DNA from: Auriscalpium vulgare
Taxonomy: Eukaryota; Basidiomycota; Agaricomycetes; Russulales; Auriscalpiaceae
DNA: 64,000 bases
Direction of reading: 5' to 3'
Assembly: GCA_019915015.1 (NCBI GenBank)
Contig: JAHBBC010000023.1
Location: forward strand, 186,001-250,000
Position numbers and translations under genes: made by a program. Of this stretch, positions 1-11,500 are shown piece by piece. Each line of letters begins with the position of its first letter. The stretch's first letter is position 1. The notes under the pieces were generated by a model that saw only the letters and a list, made by a program, of their open reading frames with translations, was not told the DNA's origin and did no database searches.

Positions 1-816
1 GGAAGCCGCTCGGAGGTGCCACCGAGCCTACGAAGTGCGAATGTGTCGGAGATGGTGGCAGCCAACCCAAGCCCTCCAACTCTCACCAGGAAGTTGCGTA
101 CTTCCACTCCTGGACCGACCGGGGGTAGACAAAGACCTGGGTGAGTACTAATTCTGAGTCACTCAAGCTCAGCCTGGCATGACGCCCCGATGCTGTGTTC
201 ACAAAGAATGGGAGACGAGGACACGAGATCGAGCAGAATCAGATGCAGCGGCGTTGAAACGTTGACAATCGAGGGAGAGCTAGGCGACATTGGCCGCGCG
301 CACACGGCCGCGTGGGCCAAGCGTGGGCTACTGGAAAGCCCATGGGCCGCCACGGGCCGGAGTCCCCCGGGCCGGCTAAGCGCCCGTCCGCGAGGCCCGG
401 GAGTCGCCGTCACTTCAGAGTCCGACTATCCTCAACTGCGCGCGGTGAACGTGACGTTCTACCAGGCTCTATGCGTTGACTGTCAGTGTCGCTGCCACGG
501 CTATCGAAGAGTGCCGAGCTGGCCTACGCAACATCCTCTCTACCGGCCCCACGAAAGCATGTATCGTATGTCCAGATAGCTTCTCAAACATCCACCGGAG
601 GATCCAGCAGGGTCTTTGGATCACCCGTGGTGCGTACCTACATCGACACGCACACATGTAGTGAGTTTCATTGACTGGTGCCAGTCAGAGCTTGGTCAGA
701 GCTGGGGGTCATGGTGGACGCATACTCGCTCCTGTACCAAAGTCCTCTCTGCGCATGATGCTCTCCGATCATCGATCACGGCTCAAGTCTTTAATCATGA
801 GAGAACTTGAGGACAT
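1..816. other. Left flank of the transposon, no supported gene
   Basis: Short overlapping frames occur on both strands, but none has recognisable domains, plausible splice structure or protein-like composition. A GC-rich patch lies around 290-400. It is host DNA outside the transposon and is either intergenic or the far side of an interrupted locus. Confidence 0.5.
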
Positions 817-824
817 GCACCCGC
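817..824. repeat. Left target-site duplication, GCACCCGC
   Basis: The 8-bp direct repeat GCACCCGC abuts the left terminus at 825 and is matched exactly at 12577-12584. Identity happens to run three bases further (CAC), because the terminus itself begins CAC and the right flank continues CAC. Confidence 0.9.
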
Positions 825-1190
825 CACCTAGTAGTACCTATAACCGAAGCTAGTAAGCTAGCAGATGCGGGGGGGTGTCTCCAAGCTAACTAGCCTCGTT
901 TAGCTTGTTTGCAGTGCCGCGCCGCGGTCCTCGCTGGGGCGCTCCCAATCGGGAAGCTTCGGCTGATGAGATCCCTCAGATCTGTCACCCGTCTCCCGCC
1001 CCGCTCGGCACCCCGGCACGGCGTCCCATCCCGATCTCCGGTCGTCCGCTGCCGCCGGCAACGCCCGCTCGTCGTCCCTGACGTCGAGCTCGCTGTCCCC
1101 GACGACGACGGCGAGTTCCCACCCTTCCCCTCCCCCTACCATATACATATACATATTGCTGGAATCGTATTAGCGACGCGGACTCGTTGG
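825..1190 (+). repeat. Left terminal inverted repeat of the KDZ element
   Basis: This 366-bp repeat is the reverse complement of 12211-12576. It begins CACCTAGTAG, contains a run of seven G, a GC-rich middle and an AT-rich ATATACATATACATAT stretch near 1140, and ends at GACTCGTTGG. The conceptual translations of both strands are identical to those of the right copy over about 900-1190, and the two copies have exactly equal length, so there are no indels. The conserved open frames here look like by-products of GC content, not genes. Confidence 0.93.
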
Positions 1191-1325
1191 TGTTGTTGTC
1201 TCGGCGAGATTCCTTACGTTTTAGGTAGCATCCTGCCCTTACTAGTCAAAGCAATAAAAATCCTTTCATTGGAAAGGTAAGCAGCCTATGGTAACTACAA
1301 CAAGTAGATACTGATAATATAATGG

Positions 1326-3078
1326 CTATGCAGAGCTGGGCCACGTCAGAGGTGGGAGTTCCAAGGAGGGGCCGCTAGGAGGCGGGTTGAACGAGCCCGC
1401 TGACGCCCACGTGATGCCCCCGACGTTGGGCAGCGCCGTCGTCGCATTGTCGAGTAGTGAGGCCGTCGGCCCGTGCTCCGTGACGGTGGCAGACTGGCCG
1501 TAGGACGTGCCCGCCGTGCTGTTGGATGTGAAAGGGCTGTCGAGGCCAAACGACGCCGGGCCGTCTATGTCGAAGCCCATGTTCGCGAGCGCCTCGATCG
1601 CGGCGGCCTCGGCTGGCGTAGGTGGTGGAAGGAAGTCGGTGAAGGGAGTGGCAGGCGCAGAAGAGCTTGAGGCTGCTTGGGCTGAGGCCGACGCGGTGTC
1701 GCTGCGGCTCACCGCGACGGCGGTGGAGCCGCTCACAGAGGCAGGCGCGATGGCCGCGGCGCGACGGACGCGCAGCTCCTCCGGCGTCAGCCTTTTCCAA
1801 TGGCAGGTTCCGTCTTTGATTGCTTCGATAACCTTGTTCAAGTTGGGTCGGGTGAGCTTGGCCGCATCTTGAAGTTCGCCTTCAAGCGGCCATCCATAGA
1901 GCACGACGCCGAAGCGCTTGACAATGGCGGCGTCGTAGTTCTTGTAGGCCATCTTCAACTTCTCGCCCGGCTTGATGAGGCGAGCTTCTTGGAGGAAAGA
2001 CACTGCTTGACGGGTCAGCCTGCCGTCGGAACTGCAGAAACGAGCGGTTACTCACAAAGGCTCGCACCCAGTCGCTCGCGGACCCAGGCGACGTGGTCGT
2101 TGATCCTGTTGCCAACAATCGTGAACTCCCCTGGGTGACGTTGGCTCAGTCAGCACAGCTGGAGGCTTTGGAGGAAGAGGCTCTCACCTTCAGCAAGGTT
2201 ACCGACGACGAAGGCCTCAAGGTGCAGCGCCATGTCGGACAGCGAGAGTTTGAACTTCCAGGAAATCCATGACTTCGCCCGTGGACTGGCATACAGCATG
2301 GGCTCTGCGGTGTGCATCGTGTCTCCGCGAACGGCAAGGATAAGGATCTCGCATCGAGTGCGCTCCTGCACGGCAACAGCCTACTCTCAATGAACAATCA
2401 GCACGACTCGACTAAGATGCAATGGATGCCTGGGTGCGCACCTCCTGCATGAGATTGGTAAAGGTCGCATCAAAGTCCTTCTGGCGACCAATCTCCGAGG
2501 TGCGGCTGAGCGTCGACTTCTCCTTCCTAGCGGCTGCACCCTCCTCCCGGAGCTTGTCGAGGTCGTCCACATCGAGCTCATTGTACTCCGCCTTGATGCC
2601 CTTCATCGTCTCGGCAGGGATAGACGACATTTTGATGCGTTCACCCGGCTGCCGCTCTGGCAGAATATGTGAGCGACCATCGTTACATACGCAGCTCTGG
2701 GGAGACTTACTGGCATTGATTTTACCCAAGCTTTTGGTGAGAAACACGGTCCAGGCGTTCACTGAACGCCTGCTCCGCAGGAGTTTGCCGCCTATGAGCA
2801 GACGGCTCGTAACCCAAGGCAGGGATCTGACATGGAGGTTCTGGTAAGCATTTTGACGCGAAGTCCGAGCTGTAGACCGAGGCCTACCTTCCGTGGGTCT
2901 TGGCAATTGTTTTCGCCTTCTCGAGGATAAGTTGCTGGGCCGCAGAGATGTCGTGCTGCAGCTTGAACGCCTTGTCGCGACGCCGTTTCTTCAGGGACGA
3001 GGTTGCGACTGGCGCTCTATTGCTCGTCTTCTTGCTTTTTGTCTTGGTCTGGGTCTTGTTCTTCTTATTGGACGCCAT
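1326..3078 (-). CDS. HMG-box-like DNA-binding protein carried by the transposon
   Basis: The start at 3078 gives a strongly basic N-terminus (MASNKKNKTQTKTKSKK). Joining exons across introns near 2890-2780, 2740-2660, 2445-2370, 2193-2133 and 2065-2004 yields one frame of roughly 480 residues. A segment formed across the first two of these introns, beginning RRSVNAWTVFLTKSLGKIN and ending near KLREEGAAARKEK, has the length and helix pattern of an HMG box; this is a resemblance, not a proven hit. Downstream is a conserved-looking region with the motif VVLYGWPLEGELQDAAKL near residue 300, then a low-complexity Ser/Ala/Thr/Pro tail ending at 1326. The gene is last in the co-oriented cargo series and lies about 135 bp inside the left inverted repeat. 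A chromatin-binding role in element regulation is inference. Confidence 0.7.
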
Positions 3079-3319
3079 GGAGAAGGGACGTAGTGCGTGC
3101 AGGCGGGGTGTAGGGACGAGGAGGCTCTCAGCCTCGGAAGCTACCGTTGTTTGGTAGAGTACACCAAACAAAATCGGTGAAATTCAACGCGTCATGATCG
3201 AAAAGCGTGACCGCGATGCAGCTCACCGGGGTTAGTCTCAATTCTGCGGGCCGGCGCCGGAGAGAAACTCGAGGACCGTCTATTATTCAAAGCTCTAAGT
3301 CAGAGTTGACATGCTACCG

Positions 3320-5111
3320 CTACGGCTTTGCCTTCCGCATCTCCCAGTCCTTCAACTTGAGTCGGTCCGCTTCAAGCTCGGAGAGCTTTGACAGGCGGCC
3401 CATCTGCGCCTCCCACCGGCCGGCATCGACGCCCCCCCGCTCCGTTTTGGAAAGGCTGCCCGCGGGCCGGAACCCATGCCGAACCCATCGCATCAGCTCG
3501 CCCGGGCAGTACTGTGTCATCGAATACCGCCGCTCGCCAGGTTGGATGGCGGAGTTGCCGTGGCGAAGGCCGGCCGAGGGAAGGAGGATAGTCGAGCCCG
3601 AGGGAAAACGAATCTTGAGCCGAAGGTCGCGGAGGTAAAGGTGGCCCCCCTTGTCCGGGTCGAAGAACCCAAGGGCCGTGATGACACACGGCAGGCTGGG
3701 GTAATTCTTGCAGTCGTTATGTTCGAAGGTAACGGTTTCGGGCCCGAGGTTGAAGGTCGCCATCGGGTACGCGCTGTTGAGGAAGTTGGGCACCAGTTCG
3801 GGCTGGCGGGCGTAGAGGTTGGCAAGAGCCTCGCACATGTCTTGGTAGGCCTTGGGGTAGTACGCTGCCAGTGCGCCTGACGGTTCGATTAATACCGCAC
3901 CTATGCAGTCGAACGAGTAGGGCTCACCGCTTGCGAAGCCTGCCAGGCGTTGGACGTCGGGATCTTCAAGCAGCCGTTGCACCAGGGCCGCCCTCGCGGG
4001 TGTGCCGAGGCTGCAGTTGTGAGGCTCCTGAGCTGTGGGTCAGCAGGCATTGCCGCGGCATTGAGACGCCCACGCACCTTTGATCCTCCGCCGTGAGAGA
4101 CACCTACGTTGACGCACGAGTACACGCCGCGGCGGTGCTCAACCGGAGGAGGGAAGACCTTGGCATCGGAGGCCCTTACAGATTCAAAGAGGTCGGCGAC
4201 GCGCTGTACGGTGGCCTCCCAGCGTCTCTCCTCCTCGCGGTCGGCGGACTCGACGGGTCGACCGACGAGCACCGCCACGATCCGCTCTTCGTCGTCCAGG
4301 ATCACGTAGGGCGTCCTGTCGGTAGGTTAGCCGCAGCCTTGTACTGCGACAGCGAGCACGCACCTTCCGTCCCAATAAAAGCTTTGAAACCCTTGCGCAT
4401 CCAGCTTGTCTGACGCCCAGCTAACCTTGGCCCACGTTTGCAGAGACCGCACGGTCCACGCGCCCGTCTTCGTGGCGGGGATGTCGCCGATGTCGAAGGC
4501 GAGCACGGGCTTGACGCGGGAGGGCTCGTTGAACCGCCGGAATGCGACGTTGGATGCCACAGACCCTTGCGTGGTGCCTCTTGTTGTGGCCCTGCGCTGA
4601 GCGGTTTCCGCGCGCTCACGCTGCCTGCGGGACTTACGGCTTGCGTTCGACTTGGCTTTCTGGACTGCCTTCTGCTCCTCTGTCTTCAGCTTCCTCTTTC
4701 GCTTTTTCGTGGAGACGCCAGTGTGAGCGGGGGTGGAGGCAGAGGCTGCAGCGAGCTTCTGGTCTAGCGCGGGGAGATCGAGAGGTTGGCTGGGCGAAGC
4801 GACGTTGCGACCGGGAGTTGTTGGGGCTGTGGAGGGTGCGCTGCTGAGCGGCGAGCTGTTCAGCGAGGCAAAAGAGGTAGGGGACCAGTGGGATGCCTCG
4901 TGATCCTCCCGATGCTCGGCTGCGAAGTCAGCGGCGGCAGCCAGCCGATCCTCCGTTTCGATAGCCCTCCTCAGCAGGACGTCGTAGCGGAGGTTGGTCC
5001 GAAGCGCCGTCGCCGAACCAAACGCATCGTAAGTGCGGCCAGAACGTGTCTAAGTCAGTCTGAAATCAGTACGTGTTGCACGCCTCCCAAAAAACTGAGA
5101 CGCACGGTCAT
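3320..5111 (-). CDS. TET/JBP-type 2-oxoglutarate/Fe(II) dioxygenase
   Basis: Members of this family oxidise 5-methylcytosine or thymine in DNA using 2-oxoglutarate and Fe(II). Splicing 5111-5106, 5049-4364, 4315-4078 and 4027-3320 keeps one frame of about 545 residues and starts MTTRSGRTYDAF, a start I regard as typical of basidiomycete members. The first coding exon would be only 6 nt. A Lys/Arg-rich stretch (KKRKRKLK, then KSRRQRER) suggests nuclear targeting. The catalytic part shows FYWDGR before the core, FEHND supplying the HxD metal ligands, GLRHGNSAIQPGERRYS supplying the distal His and the Arg that binds 2-oxoglutarate, and no premature stop. It sits inside the KDZ element between the HMG-like gene and a small basic gene. 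Family assignment is firm; the DNA substrate is inferred. Confidence 0.88.
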
Positions 5112-5550
5112 GGCCAGGGCTGGGAAAGCAAGGCCGGAGTTAGCGTCGCACAAACTCAGCAGAAGAAGTTAAGTGAGGGAGGGGGAGGGCGCAGAATAAA
5201 CGAACCCCCACCGCTCGCCAGTTCCTGGGCGTGAAACATCCGTGGCGGTGGGGCAGAAGGTACCGTACAGTATCGTAGAAGTAAAAGCGACGGCATTGGA
5301 ACGCGTACTCACCTGTAGAAAAGGACAGCGAAAGCTAGAAGGCACCCCTTGGCTAGCTGGCTAGCTGACTCTTGATGCTTGAGGTTGAGGCTGAGGTTGA
5401 CGTAGAGAGAGGTAGAGGCGGAGGTGTGCGCCTTTAACTGAACGAAGACACCACTCAGCTGTGGCCGGGCCACGCGTCACGAGACCAATCAACAAAAGAA
5501 GACGCGTCTGTGGCTGTGGCCGTAGCATGCTGACGAGCCGATACATTGGC

Positions 5551-6453
5551 TCAAAAGCTTAGGCATGCATGCAAGGGACTTGGCACGGTGCTGACCATTG
5601 TCGCGCACATTGTATATACACCCACATCCCGTACTACATAAGGCCTGCCGAGATGAACGTAACACCGCCAACTACCACGCCAACTACCACCCGTAGACCT
5701 GCCGGAAAAATGAGCAATTTACCCTACAACCATCGGTGGGTAAGCTGAAGTCGGCGGGAGATGCGCGGTGCGACTCACCGAAAGCCATCAAAAATGAGGA
5801 CGCAATCGCGTCGAGCCGCATTGAATGCGCCTTCTCCTTGTCGGAAGAGATCTGCAAGCTGGTGGAAGCCCGCAACCCGGCGGCGATGAATGTGCAAGGC
5901 CTCCTTGAAGCCCTCGTCTCGGCGATGACCCTCGGCGTCACGGAAGGCGGCTGCATGCCGAAGCGCATGCTCGAGCCGCTCCTCCATGTCCTCAACCTGG
6001 TGCTTGAGCCAGATGTCGGGGCCCATCTCCCTAAGGGTCTGCATGAGCTGCAGAGACTGAGCAAGCGCTTCACGCTCGTCGCCAGCCGCATCGGGGGGGA
6101 CCTGGGGGTCGGGAATGGGGGAGGAGCGATGCACCCATGCAATCGGGCTGGAGTACGAGCTGTGCCGTGCCGGCACGCGTTTGAGCTGCAAACACGGCCT
6201 CGGTGAGAAGTCGATGGCGCACCTTTGTATTCCTGCCAACACAGCATAGCGACCCCCATGCCTCGACGCCCTGTCGGACTTCGACATCTTCCGAAGACCT
6301 TTTCGAAGGAAATAGCGCTTCCTCTTCGACTCCAGCAGCTTTTCCTTGTTCCTGTAGAAAACAAATTAGTGATAGATGGATGCAAATAGAAAGCACGTAC
6401 CGGTCGTAGTACCCCTTCTGAATTGTCTTGCGGTTTTCGATACGGTCGCTCAT
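5551..6453 (-). CDS. Small basic coiled-coil-like protein, function unknown
   Basis: The N-terminus MSDRIENRKTIQKGYYDR continues across an intron (about 6400-6351) into NKEKLLESKRKRYFLRKG, a highly basic helix-prone stretch resembling a bZIP-type basic region without a clear leucine zipper. After a second intron (about 6217-6164) the frame reads through an acidic/helical region containing REALAQSLQLMQTLREMGPD and EDMEERLEHALRHAAAF, then reaches IFDGFR at 5774. The 3' end is uncertain: one acceptor gives a stop at 5551, others a stop nearer 5690. It lies between the dioxygenase and the viroplasmin-repeat gene in the same orientation, so it is probably element cargo. No function is claimed. Confidence 0.55.
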
Positions 6454-6888
6454 GGAAACTGGAAGGGTGCAAGCTCAAGGAGAGGAGGAAGAAGGGATAC
6501 GAACTGTGTCGGACAGCCCGTAGCAACAAGTAGATGTGTCACGTGGTCCGAGTCTGGAGAATGACATTCAGCTAATTATGAGACCGTGACAGAGCGTAAA
6601 AGCATAATACTTACTTTGTATGCAAGCCAGAGATGGCCCGAGCTCGAAAATGTACTCACAGTTTTTGTATGTTTGGGATAGAATGCAGGGGTGGTGATTG
6701 TGCTCTTGACGCAGCAATTACACGGTACGAGCCTCACGGCCGCAGAAACCTCTTCGATGGAAAATCTCAAACCTGTGCCAAATTCAAACAGCTTCTCTCG
6801 GACGATTTTCAATGTCAAGAGGGTTGCAATGTCATCATATTTCATCATTGTAGACTATGGTACAGTACAGCAAGAAGTAATGGTATGT
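6454..6888. other. Gap between two cargo genes
   Basis: About 430 bp of the transposon between the viroplasmin-repeat gene and the small basic gene. A 90-codon minus frame (6848-6576) is open but shows no domain, so I treat the stretch as promoter/UTR sequence. Confidence 0.4.
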
Positions 6889-8450
6889 CTAACGGCGTCG
6901 CTGTGACGGCAGGGCATGGCGGCGGATTCTCCCTTGGGCGCAGGCGTCACTGAACGCAGATCGAGCTGTGGACAGCTTCAGGTAGCTGACGTGCACGGCA
7001 CAGCTCACGCGAAGCACCTGCTCTTCCGCCTCCGGCCTTCGTCTGTTAGTCGGAAGTCCAAGTCAAACGCGGGGCTGGCGGACTTACCAGCTGCCGTATA
7101 TTCCTGGAAGGCGACCCACAAATACGACATACCATGGCCCCGTGTGGCGTGCGTCTGCAGCGCCGAGTGGATAGTCCGCCGCGCCGTCGCCCGCGCGACT
7201 GGAGGGGCCGGGCTTGGGTGCATCGTTGGCGCGGCTGGATGGCTCGGGCTTGGATGGCAGAGCGCGGGGCAGGGCGGGTTGAGGACCTTGCGGCCCTCCG
7301 GGGATGTTCGCTGCCGAAAGGAAGAGCAGCCGGCGCTGTCCACGCGGCGTCAGATCAGTGATGCGTGGTGGGAGGGGTGGACGAACCTCCGCTGCGCAGG
7401 CGTCCCCTAGCGGAGCCACCCTGCCGTCCGACAAGGCCTTCCGGAAATTGTCGGCGGCCTCAAAGCTCGTTGCATACTCTGTCCAGACGGATGATTTGAA
7501 GAGGGCCGTTTGCTCAAGGGCCGCTTTCCTGCAGTACATGGCGGCTTCAGCAAGAAATGGGCGAGGGAGGGGGAAGCGCTACCGAGTATATAGCCCGGGC
7601 ACAAAGCCACGGAACACCGCGCAGTTCTTCTCCCGCGGGACCAGGTCATACTGCAGCCGGTCAAGGAGGCCATGTCTCTGGGGGCGGTAATGAAGTGATT
7701 CGCAGGCCGCTGAGAGCACGCGTCCGCGTACCTCCTCTGCGCTGCTCGAACCTAGGGGAGCCACCAGGCCCTGGCGGTAGGCCTCACGCATCTTGTCCGC
7801 TAAAGCCCAGCGCGGTGCCTTCTGATACGACGATGTCCCTAGCGCGATGACCTGCGCGTCCTTCGTCTGCCTGCAAGAAGCCACGATAAGTCGAAGAAGA
7901 GAAGACCGGGAGATGCTCACCTATCGGGGTACATGCCAGGGAGAAAGCCCTGGCATACGATGTAGCCCATGCACTCCTCGTCCGACGTGCAGTCGTCGTT
8001 TTCCTTTGCCAGTTCCAGGGTTCTCGCTGCCCGGTCCTTCGTGCTTTGCTGGGAATTGGTCCTCGATGCTGCGACCTTGAAGGCTTTCACAGCGGTGCCG
8101 GGGACGCCCTGCGTCCGAGCAGCTGCCTCATACCTGCCGTCAGAATGAAGTCAGCGCAGTGCCCTAAGAGAGTGAACGGCCACGCACCATGGGCCAACGA
8201 CCGCCACCTTCCCTGCCTCCCGGACATGATAGTTGTGACCGTTCTTCTGCGGAGGGCCGGACGGTTGTTTAGCTGCCTGAGCTGGCGCAAGGTCTACTCT
8301 CTGGTAAGCACGAAGCCCCAATCGTGGTTGACGGCACTCACCAGATAGATCGAGGGAGGCGATCAGCTCGGACAGATCATCCTCCGGGCTGATGGAGTTC
8401 TCAATCTCGACGTCCTCGAGGTCTATGTCAATGACGCGGTCCAATTGCAT
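6889..8450 (-). CDS. Protein with four RNase H1 N-terminal (viroplasmin-like) repeats
   Basis: The start at 8450 gives an acidic N-terminus (MQLDRVIDIDLEDVEIEN). Splicing near 8190-8135, 7921-7872, 7608-7554 and 7095-7040 then gives four related units. Unit 1 has NYHVREAGKVAVVGPWYEAA and GVPGTAVKAF; unit 2 GYIVCQGFLPGMYPDR and a tail QGLVAPLG; unit 3 CAVFRGFVPGLYTR and DGRVAPLG; unit 4 WYVVFVGRLPGIYGSW followed by PEAEEQVLRVSCAV and AFSDACAQGRI. This is the pattern of the small domain at the N-terminus of eukaryotic RNase H1, which binds RNA-DNA hybrids or double-stranded RNA. No RNase H catalytic domain follows. Unit 4 depends on choosing the acceptor GACGAAG; the nearer one would create a stop. 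A role with nucleic acids during transposition is inference. Confidence 0.75.
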
Positions 8451-8588
8451 GGTGGAAGCGAGAGGCGTGGTGGAGGAGGGTCGAGGCTGTGGTCAGCAGT
8501 GATACAGTAAGCGAAGCGTTGTCCCTTAGATTTCGTTGATCACCCACGAGTCCCGTGACTTGTACAATGTATGTTCATTGAAGCCAGT

Positions 8589-11500
8589 CTACAAAATTGA
8601 TAGTCTATGTACAACTTCTCCGAGGTTCAGCACCTCCTCGTTAATATCCTCATCTTCCTCAATGTCCGCCTCGCCGTCAACATCCGCCTCGCCGTCATTG
8701 TCCTCCTGCTCATCGTCTCCGCGGCCCACTGCGGTGTAGCAGCTGTCCGGCACCGGGCCGGTGTAGCCTTTGATTGCGTAGGTGCGGCCGAGGAGGCGAC
8801 GGTGGGCATTGTTGACCTTGGCACGAAGAGCCCGGAGCCGATCGATATGCAAAGAAAGAAGAGGGTGCATCTCTTGAAGATCGCGAGCCCGCGTTGCAAG
8901 GTCTTCATCCTCGAAGTCGACCCACGCTTGCAGTCGAGCTGCCTCGACGTTGAGCCGGGTAAGCTCCTCCTTCGCTCGCAGAACCTTGAAGTACTTCATT
9001 GATGCCTCTCGATTTGCGGGCTTGGACCAGGGCTTGTCCAGAACGTCAGACCGCGATTCCTTGAGAAGATCGAAATCGGCCAGCCAGGTGTAGTCGGCGA
9101 CTTCGGAGTATTGAAGGGTCGGACGCGGCGGCTGCTGGAGCGGAGCGAGCTTGTTGTAGCGGTCGAGCGCGGAGCGAACGGCTCCTGACCGGCGCGTTAT
9201 GGCGTGTGAGATATGCTTTCTTAGCTTGTAGCCTGACCGTGCAAAAGTCAGCCTTGCAATGGACGGATGAAAGAAACTTACCCGTCCCGGAAATGTTTGA
9301 CTTAGCCAGCTCGAAGAGCCTCTGTACGACGAGGCCCTCGAGCTCTTCTACCGTGCGAATGAACTTGCGCTTCTCAATATACTCGCGAACCGTTTGGAAC
9401 TCGGGCGACTCGGGCGTCCATCGGTCTTCAATGGCCAGGCGGCGCTCCAAGTCGTCCACGACGTTCTGTGCGATGACGAGCTTGCGGTGAGCGCTCCGCC
9501 GCTCGAGCTCTCTCGCCTTCACCGACGCGGCGCGGAGAACGGACGGATCATAGCCGCCTGGAAAGTTTGCGGGCGTGTAGGTCATGAAGTCGACGGTGGT
9601 GATGCCGCCATAGCCCTTCCTATCCAAGAGTCAGCAGTGCGCGGGGAAAGAAAAAGAGAAGACGCACTCTGCATCCTCCAAACTGATCAAGGCCTCAACG
9701 TACGAAACCTTCTGTATATCCTCCTCGGGCTCCTCTCGGAGGCTGTCAAGGTAGTCCCGCTCCTCTACAATCCAATGCTCGAAATCGGGGCCGCTGAACC
9801 CGGTGATTTGCGTGAAGACGGCGAGCTCTCGTGTGTATTCAGCGATCATGCCGAGGGCTTGTCGATAATTGTTGTAGAGAAACCTGCCTGGAACTAGATG
9901 AGAATCTGTGATCGTGCAGGGGAGGCGACTTACTAAGCTCGGCGTACCGGTCTTCGTCCCAGCGGCAGAGGTGAAGGTCGAGGTACTGCAGCCAATGGAA
10001 GTAGGATGCGTGTCGTATGGTTCGTGCGACCCCGTTGAGGCTGGAGAAAATCCGCTCGCAGGTTTCCAGGTCCTCGATTCCCATCCCGAGGCGGTACAGG
10101 ATGTGGAATAAGAGCTGGCACCTTCGATTGTGCGCGTACCCGTGGAACGCGTTGACTATGAGTTGAAGCCCTCGCGCAGTCGCTGCGGAGGCCAGGCTCG
10201 TCGACATGATGGTGGAGTGCATCGAGCACCCGATGTCGTACCCAACGGCCTGATTGCTGCCGTAGGTCTTCATGATCGCATCCAACGAGGCCAGCGCATA
10301 TTTTGCACTGCACGGGCTGCTGTCAACAATGCACAGAGGGGAGAAGATCAAGACTCACAGCTCACCGCTTCGCAGCATCTCTGTGACGAACTCGACGATG
10401 CCGTGGCGGCACGTAGTCAGGAATACCCCCGTCTGGTCGAACACCTCCGTGACTGATTTCCCCATCGCAGTTGCGTTGGCAGCCTGCCAGCCGTCGGTGC
10501 ACTTTGACGGGGGCTGGTTGTCTGTCGGGAGACCGCCTGAGTCGGCATCGGAGTCGGGGACTGGCGGCCCGGGCTCCGGAGCCGCGCGCCGGACTTCGTT
10601 CGCAAACACGTCCACCTGTGCAGGGGACAAGAAGTAGCTGCTCTCGAACTCCCGCATGTCCGCGCGACCTGCGCCGCGAAGGCGCTTCTGCGAGCTGTTG
10701 CCATCCATCGCGTGCAGGCGGTCCGGGATCAGGACCGGCTCGTTGGGTTGCTAGAGGCTTAGAGTGAGTACCCAAATGATTGTGCCAGCAGGCGACGCTG
10801 TCACACCTTGAAACCGCAGCACGGGCAGCCAAAGAGACCACGCCAGTTGGCCGCGTCTCGACTGAGGGCCTTGTCTGTAAGCTGCTGGAGCCGCCTGCGG
10901 ATGTCCAAGTAGACGTCGAACGTCCGAGATAGCTTTTCTTGTAGTTTCGGATAGTAGAGAAGCTGTGTCGGTTCATTAGCTAGAGAAAAGGGAACAATGT
11001 GCAGGTACTCACGCCATGGAAAGTGCAAAGAACCCTGGCAAACGCCTGAACTCCGAAGGTAGGCTGCCGGCGTCGAAGCTGCCGGTAGAACTCGAGCAGT
11101 TCGAATGAGAAGGCAAGCTCTGGCAGGAAGGGCGAAGCACCGAGGAGGCCGTGTCGTGCCAGAGCGATGTTGGGCTCATACTGGCCTTGCTCGATCGCCA
11201 TAGCCTCGGAGTAGCCTACTAGACCGTCAAAATTGAACGTTGCATGATTGGAAGGAGACGCACCTGAAAGTCCAATCATCTGGACCGTGAAAGAGCTCGC
11301 GCTGGACTCGTCTTGAGCCTCGTTGCATGCGTCGGCGTACTTCCAGTGAATGTATGAATCCAGGAGCTCCGATGCGATGGCATCCCATGCGTGGTCAACT
11401 GCCCGCCGTCTCTCCATGCGGGTACGACGGTCCCGGCCGCGAATCTTACCCCCGTAAAGACTGTATGGACTGAGCTGCTGAATCGGAGCGGCAGGCGCTG

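Noticed and set aside
900..1190. Open frames inside the inverted repeats, identical at both ends of the transposon
   Set aside because: Identity follows from the repeat itself; both strands are open because of GC content and no domain is visible.
6889..8450. Viroplasmin-like repeats as evidence of an integrated pararetrovirus
   Set aside because: There is no reverse transcriptase, capsid or movement protein; the same small domain is a normal part of eukaryotic RNase H1 and the gene is within a DNA transposon.
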